NCBI GenBank assembly: GCA_025617745.1
Contig: CM046862.1
Coordinates: forward strand, 53,385,097-53,449,096
Direction: 5' to 3'
From: Heliocidaris erythrogramma
Taxonomy: Eukaryota; Echinodermata; Echinoidea; Camarodonta; Echinometridae
Length of the DNA: 64,000 bases
Position numbers and translations under genes: made by a program. The notes beneath the pieces were generated by a model. The model was not told where the DNA came from, did no database searches, and saw only the letters and a program-made list of their open reading frames with translations. Of the stretch, positions 1 through 10,803 are shown piece by piece. Positions within the stretch are counted from its first letter, which is position 1. Each line of letters starts with the position of its first letter.

Positions 1-192
1 CCGACCCGTTTTTATAAAACTATTCATACATGGTTGTGAGTTCGTGCTTAGTGCGATCCGGCTACACGCAGGTTTTATCGTGGTGTCCAACACACTCGGC
101 TTGCGCCTCGTGCGTATAGTACACCACGATAAAAAGCTTTGTGTTGCCAGATCACCCCAACGCACTCCCAACCATGTATTAATAGTATATTT
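1..192. mobile_element. Palindromic MITE, copy A
   Basis: This is a short inverted-repeat element. The left arm contains ATACATGGTTGTGAGTTCGT and the right arm ends in CCCAACCATGTATTAATAG. Inner arms TTTTATCGTGGTGT and ACACCACGATAAAA also pair. The same element lies at about 49825-50015 in the opposite orientation, and the flanking CCGACCCGTTT is shared, so the element begins at or before the window edge. It has no coding capacity and was presumably mobilised by a transposase elsewhere. Superfamily not identified. Confidence 0.75.
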
Positions 193-288
193 GTAAATTC
201 AAAGATAGTTTGTTAGCGTTTATCCAATCCGTAACCGTTTTAAGTTCGGCATTTAAAACAGTGACGAGTTCAATAGGATCGTGATGTC

Positions 289-469
289 ATTCCTAGGTAC
301 AAAAAACAGTGACGAGTTCAATAGGATCGTGATGTGTGTAGAACAGATTTGAGTCATCCACAAAGAGTATAAAACAAAGAATATCAGACGACTTTGTAAT
401 ATAATTTACATAAATTATAACTAAAAGAGGGCCCAAAAGGCTTCCTTGGGGAACTCCGCAATCAACAGG
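289..469. repeat. Duplicated LINE segment A1 (partner 758-940)
   Basis: About 180 bp, from TCATTCCTAGGTACAAAAAA to CGCAATCAACAGGT, is repeated almost identically at 758-940. It encodes the LINE motif B and C region on the minus strand. A shorter copy of its start (CAGTGACGAGTTCAATAGG) also lies at about 260-285, so the area was copied more than once. The arrangement is seen directly. The mechanism (template switching or assembly error) is inference. Confidence 0.85.
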
Positions 470-757
470 TTCGTGGGCTGTCTGTCTGGGGGATATCCAG
501 TTCATTTTCGAATAGCTTTGTGAGACAAACTGCAAAGGGGAAAACATCAACAACAAAGAAATGTATTATTTCTTTCCTTTTAATTAAACATAATTGAATG
601 GGTATTGCCTTATACAACCAGGCAGTAGTTAAGAAACGATCAATAATTATCTTATCGACTCGGTGGGGCAGGGCCTTTCCCAGAGAAATGAATTGGTTCC
701 TTTTCTATCTTAGGGTTAGAATGGCTGTAAACAATACGATTGTGAAACCAGTCACTG
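470..757 (+). repeat. Copy of the copy-1 upstream region inside the LINE
   Basis: About 290 bp match 2131-2428, which lies just 5' of exon 1 of receptor copy 1. The match runs from TCGTGGGCTGTCTGTCTGGG to the CACTGTCATTCCTAGGTACA edge. Here the block sits between the two duplicated LINE segments. The short open frame at 598-783 (and its twin at 2255-2452) is probably non-coding. Confidence 0.8.
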
Positions 758-940
758 TCATTCCTAGGTACAAAAAACAGTGACGAGTTCAATAGGATCG
801 TGATGTGTGTAGAACAGATTTGAGTCATCCACAAAGAGTATAAAACAAAGAATATCAGACGACTTTGTAATATAATTTACATAAATTATAACTAAAAGAG
901 GGCCCAAAAGGCTTCCTTGGGGAACTCCGCAATCAACAGG
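758..940. repeat. Duplicated LINE segment A2 (partner 289-469)
   Basis: Second copy of the LINE reverse-transcriptase 3' segment. It continues without a break into the motif A region upstream on the minus strand, so this is the original position. The copy at 289-469 is probably the derived one. Confidence 0.8.
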
Positions 941-2130
941 TTTAGTAGAAGAGTCAGATTTTATTTACTGTAACAAAATTAATTGTACTCTACCTGTAAG
1001 ACAGCTCTTAAACCACTTCAATATATTCCCTCTGATGCCATAGTAAGCCAGTTTATGTAGTAGTGTCTCATGAGTGATGGTATCAAATGCCTTACAGAAA
1101 ACAAGGAACATACTCACAGTGTGATTAGACTTATCAAATGAACTAGAGATTTGATCTATGAGAGTTGAAATAGCATGGGTCTTGATGTGGTTTTCTCTGA
1201 AACCAAACTGAGATTCAGATCTAATATTGTAATTTCTAAGAAATGTAACAGTTTTTACGTTCACTATTTTCTGATTTTTTTTCTGAATTATAGGATCACT
1301 TTAGCAATTTTCATTTTAGCTGGAACTTGGCCAGACTTCAAAGATAAATTGAATATGTAAAACAACGGGTCAGCAATGGAATCGATAATGTTTTTAAAGA
1401 GGAAATTGATTATAGCGTCGTAACCAGGAGATTTGTTTATTTCAATCCTAACTAAATTATCTAACTCCTGCCTATATGCTGGGGTAAAGAAAATAGAATT
1501 GTCATTTGGCATTGTTAGAAATTCGTTAAAGGATTTATCACCTGGAATAATGGTCTGAGATAATTTGGAGCCTACTTCAGTAAAATAGGTGGCAAAGGTA
1601 TTAGCTATTACGTGATTATTTTCAATAAAGGCGTCATCAACGCGCAACTTAGAAATTGACTTTCATTGTAAATTCCTTACCCTTATTCAGAACATCATTT
1701 ATGATTTTCCAAGTGTTTTAATGTAATTTTGAAATAGATGTAGGTGTTCCACAAAGTATCCCTTTTTCGCCAAGCGAAAGGAAGTGTATTTCATTCGAGA
1801 AGAATAGCTTGGTTTAGAAATAAAGTTGATATAAAAATTATTTTTGCGATTTAATGGATCGTAGAATTGATTTTATAACCCAAGGAAGTTTAGGTATACG
1901 CTTATAATCATATGCCCGATGTTTTGGGGGTTCAGTGGTATGCAAACATGCAATTTATGCAATCATGGGAAATCCTGAAATAAAATCTTGCATGTGGCTA
2001 CACCCAACAACTCAGACAATGTTGGTCTCCCAGACCTATAAATTGTTATGAGGGTTGACGAGAATCACATTGTCGGTTTCGTTTGGCGATTGGTCTCGTC
2101 GGCCGTCGGTCCTATGGGTTGTCAGTTTCG

Positions 2131-2633
2131 TGGGCTGTCTGTCTGGGGGATATCCAGTTCATTTTCGAATAGCTTTGTGAGACAAACTGCAAAGGGGAAA
2201 ACATCAACAACAAAGAAATGTATTATTTCTTTCCTTTTAATTAAACATAATTGAATGGGTATTGCCTTATACAACCAGGCAGTAGTTAAGAAACGATCAA
2301 TAATTATCTTATCGACTCGGTGGGGCAGGGCCTTTCCCAGAGAAATGAATTGGTTCCTTTTCTATCTTAGGGTTAGAATGGCTGTAAACAATACGATTGT
2401 GAAACCAGTCACTGTCATTCCTAGGTACAATAAGTATGTCAAGGCTAATTAAATAAGGAGTGTCGACAATGCTTCATTAATTTCGTGTGCTACACAAAAT
2501 TTCTGTTAGCTTCATTGGTTCAGATAGCTGTATATTTATTGTATACCATTAAAACTGCTCTTGTCGCCTGTCCCATTAGTAGAGTTTTTTATATTTTGCA
2601 TGTAGATGAGGGAAAACTTACACATTTGGAAAT
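2131..2633 (+). promoter_or_regulatory. Conserved 5' flank of receptor copy 1
   Basis: This sequence aligns with the 5' flank of copy 3 (about 23040-23547). Shared anchors in order are TTATCTTATCGACT / TTATCGTTATCGACT, GTGAAACCAGT(C/T)ACTGTC, ATAAGGAGT..CGAC, AATGCTTCATT, TTGGTTC(A/G)GATAGCTGTATA and then the first exon. Since it lies directly before exon 1 in both copies, it probably holds the 5' UTR and proximal promoter. No TATA box or start site could be placed with confidence. Confidence 0.45.
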
Positions 2634-2703
2634 ATGATTGCTGGCATAATTTTACTAACAGCGATCGTAAAGATGGAGGTCATACAGTCTGGCGCTCGAC
2701 ATG
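2634..2703 (+). CDS. Copy 1 exon 1: signal peptide
   Basis: Begins ATGATTGCTGGC and encodes MIAGIILLTAIVK followed by a short polar end, as in a signal peptide. It ends CAT G before GTAAGT (phase 1). The first base of the Gly codon is completed by GA of exon 2. The start was chosen because the homologous ATG is kept in copy 3 and no in-frame upstream ATG is evident. Confidence 0.8.
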
Positions 2704-5700
2704 GTAAGTTTTTGTTCGATTTCTGGAAATTAACAAAGGTCGTTATTTGTCAGCAGTCAAGTTTCAACGGTGCAGACATGTCAAAAATAATGCATATAAT
2801 GTATTAAACTAATCATTAAAATGCAATCAAAACAAACAAAAGTGGGACTCATTGGCCCGTACTTTATTTATTCAGTTAAACCCGACTCGAGGATTAAAGA
2901 CAAGTTTTAAAAAGGGTGAACACTCGTCAACTTATTTTGTCAAAAACGACTGTAGACCGATCTTAAACACAGTATCGAGTTTAGATTTTAGCAGAATATA
3001 GATCATTGAGATTTGTTCATCAGACAATGATGTTATGTTTGAGTTTATTGTGTTTTTTAAGGGACAGGAAAAAAGGAGATTTCGTTGATCAACCCAAGTA
3101 CTTATAAATACGAGAGAGAATGCTGCCCCGTTGCATAAAACTTATCATTACTGGTAACTCTGCCATCAATGGCAGCACTGCTCAACAGCCAATCAATATC
3201 AAGGTTTCCATGGAAGTTGCCATTAATGGCAAAGTTACCATCAAAGGTAAGTTTTATGCAACAGGGCCCAGGACTAATTATTGTCCCAGAACATAATTTT
3301 CCTGCAATTGCTGAGCCCCTTGGGTTTGATTTGCTTGAAATTATGCCACATTACACCTTCACAAAGCTTCGTCTATTACCATCTATGCAGGAATATTTTA
3401 GCTTTCCAGACACAAATAAATTTGTGGGTGTTTGTTTTGTCATTTTTGCCTTTCCTCAGGACCAGGGTACGTGGGATGCTATCCTGCTGGGAGTCACTTG
3501 CAGGGTATATTTACGAATAAAAATGATTACATATCAGAAAGCGTGGACGACTGCATGGCTCATTGCATAATTGATCGCAAAAAACACGCGGCCATCTCGA
3601 ACCGAACCTGTTATTGTAGCAACAGACTACCAGAAATCCAGGTTTTACCTGACCACTACTGCAACATCAGTTGCTCTGGTAATTATCAACAAGTATGTGG
3701 ATCAAGAAGTCAGTACTCAAGTGAGTTTAACCCTTTCGACCATTTTGACATTTGTACACTGTGGCGGAAAGAATATTTTTAGAGGGGAGGAGGGGGGGGG
3801 GGCTGAGTGCAGGTGAATTATTGGGGGTAAAAATGTAAGAAAACAAACGTTTTTCTGAAACGTCCTGAGCTGGGTAACAAAGCTTTCTCTTCCATGCAAT
3901 CAGAGACACACCCTATGTCATAGTTTTTGAATTACATTAAAATGACATTAAACTGACATTAAATTTGAACAGCGCCACCTTACAGTAAATGCTAAATTGA
4001 GATTATAATTTGAAAATTGATTTATTTTGAATTTTGACTAACAGCTGTTTAAAAAAATAGGCACATTTTATACTTCAAACTATTATTTTCGACGTTGCAC
4101 ATGTGGAAAATTGCCTACGTATACATTCTAAGCTTCTACAAACTAGAATGGGGCATGATGGGAAAATTAGAGGCACAGACACATTCCAAATCCTGTTGAA
4201 AGATGGCGCCATTAGAAGCTTCAATTTATTGTCACTTTAATATCTTTCTCTCTCCTTCTCTTTCTCTCTCTATTATTCTATCAAAAAAAATCGTTCATTT
4301 CAATATTCAGTAATCCTGTCGTGTTGTGCTCATTGTAATGCTCAGTTTTCGGGTAAGATATCAAACAACAGTTTTTCTCTATTCAGTTTACAGGACCGGA
4401 GACAGATTTTGCCATACGCTGATGGCGCCCCAAAATGGTGAGATTAGGCATTCAGTGTTCGTCGTTGGTAGAAATGTTACTTTTAGCTGCTTCCCCGGGT
4501 TTCAACTAAATGGATCGGCAAGCATACAATGTGTAGAAGCTAAAAATGGGAGCAGTGAACACCCTATCTGGAGTGGCGAGCCACCATCGTGTGTTAATGC
4601 TAGTGAGTAAAATAGCAGTTTAAGTCATGAAGCCACATGGCCACAATGAACAAGCTATATACTGGCATCCGACATGTCCAAGACGAATACCTCCCAGTTT
4701 GGTACCACCTGGAAGTTACCCGGTTTAATTACAAGTGCTCCGCGATCAATATCCTACACTAACCAAATGCTTAACTTCAATGTAATTCTTCTTTCTCTCT
4801 AACGGCTGGAAACAAAAATCGTGAAAATTGTTAAAATTCATTTGCGAGTTTGTTACAGGACCTAGAGATAATTTCTTTTTAAAGACGATTTGAGCCATTT
4901 CATACGAAATTTAAAATTTGCGATTGACCCTTCTCCTGTGTATTTACAATCAAACGGTTATAGTTATCAGAATCAGTTTCACTTTCCCTTTTAGAATGGT
5001 GTGAAATAAGGTCATGTTAAATATACCAAACTCTTTATAATTTGATAAATAATTGCATTGTAATTACGTTCATTCATTATAGGACGTCGTCTGCTTAAGC
5101 AGGATCGATCCCTAGTGTGACGACATCAAAACGTCGCTATATTTCTGGCGAATCCTCGGATATTCCAGATGCTTAGAAGAGCTTTTATTTATGTTGTTTT
5201 CATAATCATCAGATACGCAGTTGACATAAAACTTATACGATTGCCATCTGTAAGCTTCCCAGTTTCTAGTGATACATTAATTGCCATATTTGTGATTTTC
5301 TTGCAATGTGATCTTTAAGCATAGCAACCGTCATTCACAAGAAGTCTGCTAAAGACCTAAGCAAATTATTATTTGAACAAAAAAGTTTTTAGATTCTTAT
5401 TATTGACGCGCTGTTCATTCATTAGTATGTGATTCTTTGGTTTGACAAGACGAACTTATTTTTGATAGAAAAGGAGCAACATTTGCATGTTAAAGGACTT
5501 TTGTACATTACAAAGATCCTTCGTTCTGGGTGTTCATCACTTTAATCTGTCATTATCTAAATTGACATAAATTGTGATTTAGTAATAACAATTATGAGAA
5601 CCCCATGACACGTCTCTGGGATTCTGACGTCAAGAAACAATATTTGCTAAGTTCCCATTATTGACATTTTATTTTTTTGTGACAATAACCATTGAAGAAT

Positions 5701-8700
5701 GAAAAAAAAATCGCATGAGATTAAGACATGTTATTCTTTTATTTGTTACATTACAGGCAATATACCGGACATTCCCGTCATGATGATAACAACCGATTCA
5801 CCGAGAGAAACACGTAAGATTGCCCCACACCAAACATACTTTTGAAAATTTAATTTATTTTCTAAGTACACAAATTCCCAGTGAATTGCATTTCTTAATC
5901 ATGCATAATTCAATACAAGCATGATACTAAACCATTCTTACTGATAAGTGCATTCCTCGCATCCAGGCTACACAATGCAAGTGCTTTATGACATGAATTC
6001 AGTTAGTTTTCTGTTGAACCGTTTTGAACGTTTTGGAATTACCACATGTATATTTATTTTTAGGTTTCATTTTCATGGATTTTAATTAAATGAAACATCT
6101 TAGTAAAATAAATGGAAAAAAGAGAGATTAAGATAGCCATTGTAGTTTCATAGCAAAAAATACATTGAAAAGGCTTTCTCAATTCCATTTTTTCTTCTTC
6201 TTCTTCTTCTTCTTCTTCTTCTTCTTCTTTCTTTTCTCTACTTTTCTTGCAAACAGAATGTCTGTAATGATAACAAATATAGCTCGATTGAATTAACATG
6301 ATTTTCTTCATAATTTTATTTTAGCATGCTAGAGGCCCGGTATAATGTGAATTTTAATGACAAAAAATACCACTTTTGGAAACTCCGGTGGAGAAAACAG
6401 AAAGCAAATGTGGTAAAGATAAAACAAAATGTCAGTTCTAAGCAAAAACCATAGCAATATTTTCTTTGTCAAATTCACCACTATCTGTTTTATATTATAA
6501 AAAACCCTCCATATATCTATGTGACACATTTATCTCCGATACATACTGACGGTCGAATAGCTTTATAGTCAGATAGTACCTCTTAACTTTGATTTTGTTT
6601 TAACTCTGTATGTTATGTTTTGTCATATATATTGATTGATTGAAGGATTTTATTGATCAAATTCCATTCTTAAGTTTTAAGTTATGCAAATTAAATTTGG
6701 CATTGCAAGAATATTAATATTTCGTAATAAAGAATTGACTTTTTATATCAATATAATATCTGAAATAATTGCAAATTCGTTAAGCAAAGTCGGTAGGCTA
6801 AAATACTATTGCACTAGCTATCTTGTAAAGAATAGGTTACATTACAGACCAGTGGCTGGTAGTAAATTGAAATGTATTAATCATGTCTATATACCGAATA
6901 ATAAAAATATAATTGGAGTAAGGTATGGTTTGGGAAAGATATTTACCATAGATAGGCGGTTGCTATTGTAATACTGGTATGGAATCGTCGTCTGAGACAT
7001 TAAAATGTGACATTCCAACGTAAATGTACATCTATTACTAAATCATTGAGAAGGAAAATAAAGAAGATTAAACTTGCAACATTAAAAGAAGTACTATTTA
7101 CATACATGTTTACAAGGTACCTTAATTTACAAAATAAGTGAATTGATGTCAAACATATCATAGAACAAATCTTTCGGCATATTACTCCCAGTGTTAAAGA
7201 TCGTATGCTCGATCTGTAATGAAAAACACAAGTCAGAAAAAATTGGAACCAGCGGGATTCGAACCTGTCATCTACTGCTTGCCGGGCAGCGACTTAACCA
7301 CCAGGCTATTCTGGTTCACGGCCAAGTCACGACGATCAGAAAAAATTGGAACCAGCGGGATTCGAACCTGTCATCTACTGCTTGCCGGGCAGCGACTTAA
7401 CCACCAGGCTATTCTGGTTCACGGCCAAGTCACGACGACAAATTTTTCTGACTTGTGTTTTTCATTACAGATCGAGCATACGATCTTTAACACTGGGAGT
7501 AATATGCCGAAAGATTTGTTTACAAATTAAAAATTCCTCCCCAGTCAAGCTTCTTCGTTTACTAATATCATAGAACAGTCCCCAAATAATATTAATATGT
7601 ATATTTGAAAACAAAATAAATGGCTATCGGCGACTCTAATAAATTATCCATGCATTGTAATAATAAATGTGAATATTTTTTTTTACACATATCTGGTAGT
7701 CAATAAGAAAAAAAAAATATTTGTCTTCTCTTTGAAGGAATCCCTGCCCTAACAAAATTAAGTTTGTAATTTCTTTCAGAATCTAACTCTGCAATGACTA
7801 CACGTTTATTCATTGACGTACTAGTGATTATCGGTGTGTCGTCCTTCGCCAGTCTGCTATTTGTGTAAGTTATAATGTTGTTTTACCAATTTAAAAAAAA
7901 AATCATTACGAGAAGGGCATCGCGATACGGCTATATTTTAACCAATCACCTAGTTATTATTGACATAATGTCCATCTGTTTGATGGCCAATGCATTGGAA
8001 TAGGGACTTGAAGATGAGGGAATAGGCTACTGGATAGTACTGTGTTGGTCACTTTGATTTCCTTAATTATTTTACATTTACTTTTCCTGTTTGATTTTGA
8101 ATGGGTTATTCTCTATTTTAATTTTTACAAAATCTGTCTAATGCTACGTGATTAAATGTTAGTGTGTCCTGTTTGCTATTATGCATTTAATACTTGATTG
8201 ATGCCACAGGAAAACTTACTTTCGATTCTCACGGTTGTAATAAGATAAGGAAGTAAATGAGAAACACATATAACTTTAACTTATGTATAACGAACCGTCA
8301 CCGCATACAGGTTCGATTATAACAATGATGTTTTTCCATAGATATGACATACAATTGAATATTGGACATGTTTAAAGGCAAAGCTTGTATATTACACGTC
8401 TAGAAACATCAATCACTCGTTCATTAATATTAACATCATAAAGCATCATTACGAGATGCGAAATATTAACGAGAGAGCATTGTTAAAGGGATACTCAATC
8501 GCAGATTGTGGACGTTTTTATGCCGCGCTAGGGCACCTTGATCGTTGAGGTAGAAGGACAATTACCTCAACCCACAAGAAAAAACTAAAGTGTGAAAGTA
8601 AAGTGAAAGTGCAAGACGACGTGGAAACAAAAAGAGAATCAGGAGGAGGATGGAGGAAGGAGGAAAGTGAAAGTGAGTGTGTCTGTGTGTAAGAAGAATG

Positions 8701-10206
8701 GAGAGAGATGACAGGAAAAAGAAGAGGTGAATGGGAAGTAAGAGAAGAGAGAGGGAGAGGGAGGGAGATAGAGAGGGGGGGGGGGGGGGGTAGAGAGATG
8801 ATCATGATTGGCTTATTTTACTGCGTCTTCTTCTTGCGCTTTAGCGCTGTTTATGGATGCGTTTGTGGATGTTTGACTCATCTTTGGGTAAAATCATCAC
8901 GATTCATTCAAATTAAATTATAATTAATAAATCTTTAAAGATAAAGTTGAGTTCTCGTCATGAGATGACATTGTGTCTCAAAGCAATTGTGAAAGTTGAT
9001 AATATTAAACTAAATCTTGGACAAAAGCACATGCAATGCATACAGAAAACGGTGAATGGGACTGGAATAAATATTCGGCCCGAACACTATTTCTCGTCAT
9101 ATTTGTGTAGCAATCCTCTTTCGTGGAAATTTCTACTATGATGTTTATCCAAACTGACATAAAAGGAATGAGAAAGCTCACCAAAATATTTTTCACCTTT
9201 CCCAGAAAGCAACCTTCTCTTCAAAGGCTAAAATTCTTAAATTACAACCACTCAAAAGGCGTTTCTATCTAATATTTATTTTATGTCACTTTATTTAGGA
9301 GGATCTCCGAACAGAACACATGGTTGTGTGTGTATATATATATATATCTATAATGAAAAGACATTCGCATCGTATAAAAACAAATAGGCAAGATGATGCT
9401 TGATCCATCTTGATAATTATCATAAGCCAATTAAATCATGACACTTCAATAAATCTCATAATATGAATAGCTGCTATGCCAAACATGTTGTTGCTTTGGA
9501 TACGAAAGAATCGATTTGAAGTGGTATTGTGCAAGAAACTGCAATTTTGTGATGAGCCAGAGTTCCCACTTTCGGCGATCCAATGATCTAATGATATTTA
9601 AAGTTACATTTTAAACAAACAAGTCATATATTATAATTATGGGATTTAGTTCTCATTGAAACTTGGCATGCTTTGTGTTATTTTCTTTTTTCTTTTAGTG
9701 CTTACACACGACGTCGCCAGTCAAGAAGAGGGCATGGGCATCAGGAGGGCATCAGGAGGGCATCAGGAGTACAGTACAATATCACGAATACCACCTCAAG
9801 TCCAACGATAGCTTATCAAAGCTTGAGAGTAAACACTATACATCAAAATGTTCAAACAACCGGCGTTGGGGATCACAGCCCACCTGATTCTTCTGTGGAC
9901 AAACTTAACCCTGTCAATGACACTGAGGCGTCTTCTAACCTCGGAGGCCATACCAACTGTGAGACGCCCTCTGCGGAGGAAGAATCTGTCGAACAGACTG
10001 ACGATGCAAAGGATAGACAGGAGAACTTAGACGTAGATGCATATGATTATGTCCCTATGGATAGCATAAGTATGGTATCTCTAAATGCAGAATTCGGAGC
10101 AATGTTAGGTAATAAAGAGGGAAAGCGAATAACATTTCCATCACGAGTCAACTATGAGAATCGTGACATGTGGAGAAAACGTGATCGGAAAACACATCTG
10201 AAATAA
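2634..10206 (+). CDS. Receptor copy 1: signal-WSC-CCP-TM-tyrosine tail
   Basis: The six-exon model is join(2634-2703, 3460-3720, 4387-4602, 5757-5813, 7780-7864, 9699-10206). It gives 1197 nt, or 398 aa plus stop. All junctions are GT-AG with phases 1,1,1,1,2 and no internal stop. The product is a predicted type I membrane protein: signal peptide ~1-22, WSC ~25-108 with eight Cys, Sushi/CCP ~118-180 with four Cys and the Trp of WSGEPPSC, stalk ~183-209, membrane helix ~211-230 with Asp214 near its outer edge, then Arg-rich AYTRRR. The tail has YQSL at Y269, YVPM at Y347 and YENR at Y382. WSC and CCP domains usually bind carbohydrate or protein ligands. YxxM and YxN are the PI3K and Grb2 SH2 classes. 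Ligand and role are unknown; I recognise no named gene. Confidence 0.85.
3125..3275. mobile_element. MITE in intron 1 of copy 1
   Basis: A short inverted-repeat element. The left end CCCCGTTGCATAAAACTT pairs with the right end AAGTTTTATGCAACAGGG, and the internal arms GCCATCAATGGCA and TGCCATTAATGGC extend the palindrome. The 133-residue frame from 3169 arises from it and is not taken as a gene. No clear target duplication was found. Confidence 0.7.
3460..3720 (+). CDS. Copy 1 exon 2: WSC domain
   Basis: Encodes a single WSC domain beginning GPGYVGCYPAG. It has eight cysteines in the order GC, DDC, AHC, TC, YC, YC, SC, VC, including the TCYCSN segment typical of the family. The acceptor is TTTCCTCAG and the donor is TCA A|GTGAGT. 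Phase 1 at both ends makes it a movable cassette. Kremen and yeast Wsc sensors are known WSC proteins, but the partner domains here differ. Confidence 0.9.
4387..4602 (+). CDS. Copy 1 exon 3: Sushi/CCP domain
   Basis: Encodes IYRTGDRFCHTLMAPQNG and then a complete CCP module with cysteines at FC, FSC, IQC and PSC, and WSGEPPSC at its end. Only one CCP is present. The intron is phase 1 on both sides (acceptor ATTCAG, donor GCT A|GTGAGT). Two potential N-glycosylation sites, NVT and NGS, are visible. Confidence 0.9.
4603..5756 (+). other. Copy 1 intron 3
   Basis: No gene. The part at ~4922-5325 is nearly identical to 28838-29215 in the matching intron of copy 3. It includes ATTGACCCTTCTCCTGTG and AGGACGTCGTCTGCTTAAGC. 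Copy 2 has an unrelated segment (13671-14595) at this place. Confidence 0.75.
5757..5813 (+). CDS. Copy 1 exon 4: stalk
   Basis: A 57-nt exon encoding SNIPDIPVMMITTDSPRET, a short Thr/Pro-containing juxtamembrane stalk. Phase 1 on both sides (TTACAG acceptor, CAC|GTAAGA donor). Matched by 14646-14702 in copy 2 and by a longer, more Thr-rich version at 33642-33716 in copy 3. Confidence 0.8.
6190..6231. repeat. (CTT)n microsatellite, intron 4 of copy 1
   Basis: About 13 TTC/CTT units. The homologous site in copy 2 (about 15080-15107) has about nine, so it has changed length since duplication. It produces a spurious poly-Glu frame on the minus strand. Confidence 0.9.
7245..7317 (-). other. tRNA-like core 1 of foldback
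   Basis: On the minus strand it has a perfect 7-bp acceptor stem (GAACCAG / CTGGTTC), a box A-like TAGCCTGGTGG, an anticodon stem GCTGC / GCAGT with loop CCGGCAA, and a perfect box B GGTTCGAATCC. The loop would give anticodon GGC (Ala), but position 33 is C instead of the usual U and the T stem has two mismatches. It is tRNA-derived and probably not a working tRNA; the pol III boxes may still be active. Confidence 0.6.
7348..7420 (-). other. tRNA-like core 2 of foldback
   Basis: Exact tandem repeat of the core at 7245-7317, with a 103-bp period. Same box A, box B, acceptor stem and atypical C33. Confidence 0.6.
7780..7864 (+). CDS. Copy 1 exon 5: transmembrane helix
   Basis: Encodes QSNSAMTTRLFIDVLVIIG and then VSSFASLLF, a ~20-residue hydrophobic helix. 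An Asp at its outer edge is kept in all three copies. Enters in phase 1 and leaves in phase 2 (TTT GT|GTAAGT). The next exon starts with Arg-rich AYTRRR, consistent with the cytoplasmic side. Confidence 0.85.
8640..8795. repeat. Purine-rich GA/G tract in intron 5
   Basis: A stretch of AGGAGGAGG, AAAGTGAAAGTGAG and GAGAGGGAG ending in an uninterrupted G-run (~8777-8790). The copy 2 counterpart (~17125-17270) has a much shorter G-run. It may form triplex or quadruplex structures; no coding function is assigned. Confidence 0.6.
9699..10206 (+). CDS. Copy 1 exon 6: cytoplasmic tail
   Basis: Encodes the last 168 residues and stop. The membrane-proximal part is basic (AYTRRRQSRRGHG), followed by a three-fold GGGCATCAGGA minisatellite unique to copy 1 (HQEGIRRAS region). 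Three tyrosine motifs shared by all copies follow: AYQSL, DYVPMD and VNYENRDMW. The middle is acidic and Ser/Thr-rich (ETPSAEEESVEQ). Ends RKRDRKTHLK. No catalytic domain is present, so any signalling would be through recruited SH2 proteins. Confidence 0.88.
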
Positions 10207-10382
10207 GGCATTCTCCCCAACTTAAAGTCGACATGTTCATGACACTTTCCCAATTTGAGCAGTAGTTTGGATCTATAGGGAATGGGCTGTTGTCTGTAAA
10301 CATAATATAGATAACATATATATATATATATATCCTGGCATTTCTTTCACATTGTATAAATATATAATTATATTTTACTAAA

Positions 10383-10517
10383 GGGTACATTAGGACGACA
10401 CCTAACAATGCGGTTTATTCCGTCATAATAGTGACCCCTACATTAGGTAGACAGTTGGTACATTAGGTCGACAGTTGAACAAAGAAAAAGAACAAAAACT
10501 GTCCTCCTAATGTACCC
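10383..10517. mobile_element. MITE with GGTACATTAGG motifs
   Basis: A 135-bp element with ends GGGTACATTAGGACGACA and TGTCCTCCTAATGTACCC. Two more direct copies of the end motif lie inside (CTACATTAGGTAGACAG, GGTACATTAGGTCGACAG). The core reads ACAATGCGGTTTATTCCGTC. Unit 2 has a relative at the same place with the same core but a different end motif (19941-20066). Confidence 0.75.
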
Positions 10518-10523
10518 ATTAGG

Positions 10524-10560
<37 letters not shown>

Positions 10561-10563
<3 letters not shown>

Positions 10564-10803
10564 AAGAACACAATAGAAATGCATTAATTGCGAACTGAAA
10601 TTTATTCGATCCGAATTTTCAGGAGCCTCCCCCTTCCTCAGGGATAAAAACCTTCCAATGCAAGATTATACAAATCTTGATCATTTGTTTAATCTTGCAG
10701 TGTAAATTTTTATCCCAGAAGAAGACGGAGGCCCCTGAAAATTCGGATGGAATTACATTTCAGTTGGAAATTAAATCATTTCTACTGTGTTCTTCTTGTT
10801 TAT
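10561..10803. mobile_element. Palindromic element in 3' flank, unit 1
   Basis: Arms of ~100 bp pair: AAGAAGAACACAATAGAAAT with ATTTCTACTGTGTTCTTCTT, AACTGAAAT with ATTTCAGTT, and TCCGAATTTTCAGG with CCTGAAAATTCGGA. The same element is at ~20113-20352, so it predates the tandem duplication. No coding capacity. Confidence 0.75.

Larger units (their letters stand above)
250..1900 (-). pseudogene. Degenerate LINE reverse transcriptase, rearranged
   Basis: This is a non-LTR retrotransposon remnant read on the minus strand in several frames. From its 5' side: a WKIINDVLNKG-type segment near 1700, fingers-domain residues at 1647-1288 (YFTEVGSKL, INKSPGYDAI), motif A at 1264-965 (FCKAFDTITHETLLHKL), then motif B (GVPQGSLLGPLL) and motif C (FVDDSNLFY) at 556-293. 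The order is that of CR1/L2/Jockey-type LINE reverse transcriptases. Frameshifts separate the blocks and the 3' part is duplicated and interrupted at 470-757, so the element is dead. No endonuclease was seen here. The LINE clade is not resolved. Confidence 0.8.
7168..7577 (-). mobile_element. Foldback element with two tRNA-like cores
   Basis: A 410-bp insertion in intron 4 of copy 1, absent at the matching place in copy 2 (about 16043). It is flanked by the 13-bp direct repeat ATATCATAGAACA at 7155-7167 and 7565-7577. Inverted arms of about 76 bp (7168-7243 and 7440-7520, for example GATCGTATGCTCGATCTGTA) enclose two tandem 103-bp units, each with a tRNA-like sequence on the minus strand. A ~55-bp non-palindromic tail lies at the right end. 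The long target duplication is like that of LINE-mobilised SINEs; the inverted arms are not usual for SINEs. Confidence 0.85.

Noticed and set aside
3169..3570. 133-residue frame upstream of the WSC exon
   Set aside because: It starts in an intronic MITE and runs through the WSC exon in the wrong frame.
6060..6311. Minus-strand poly-Glu protein (also 14949-15188)
   Set aside because: It comes from an intronic CTT microsatellite whose length differs between the units.
7245..7420. Two functional tRNA-Ala genes
   Set aside because: C33 replaces the invariant U33, the T stem is mismatched, and both copies sit inside an inverted-repeat insertion.
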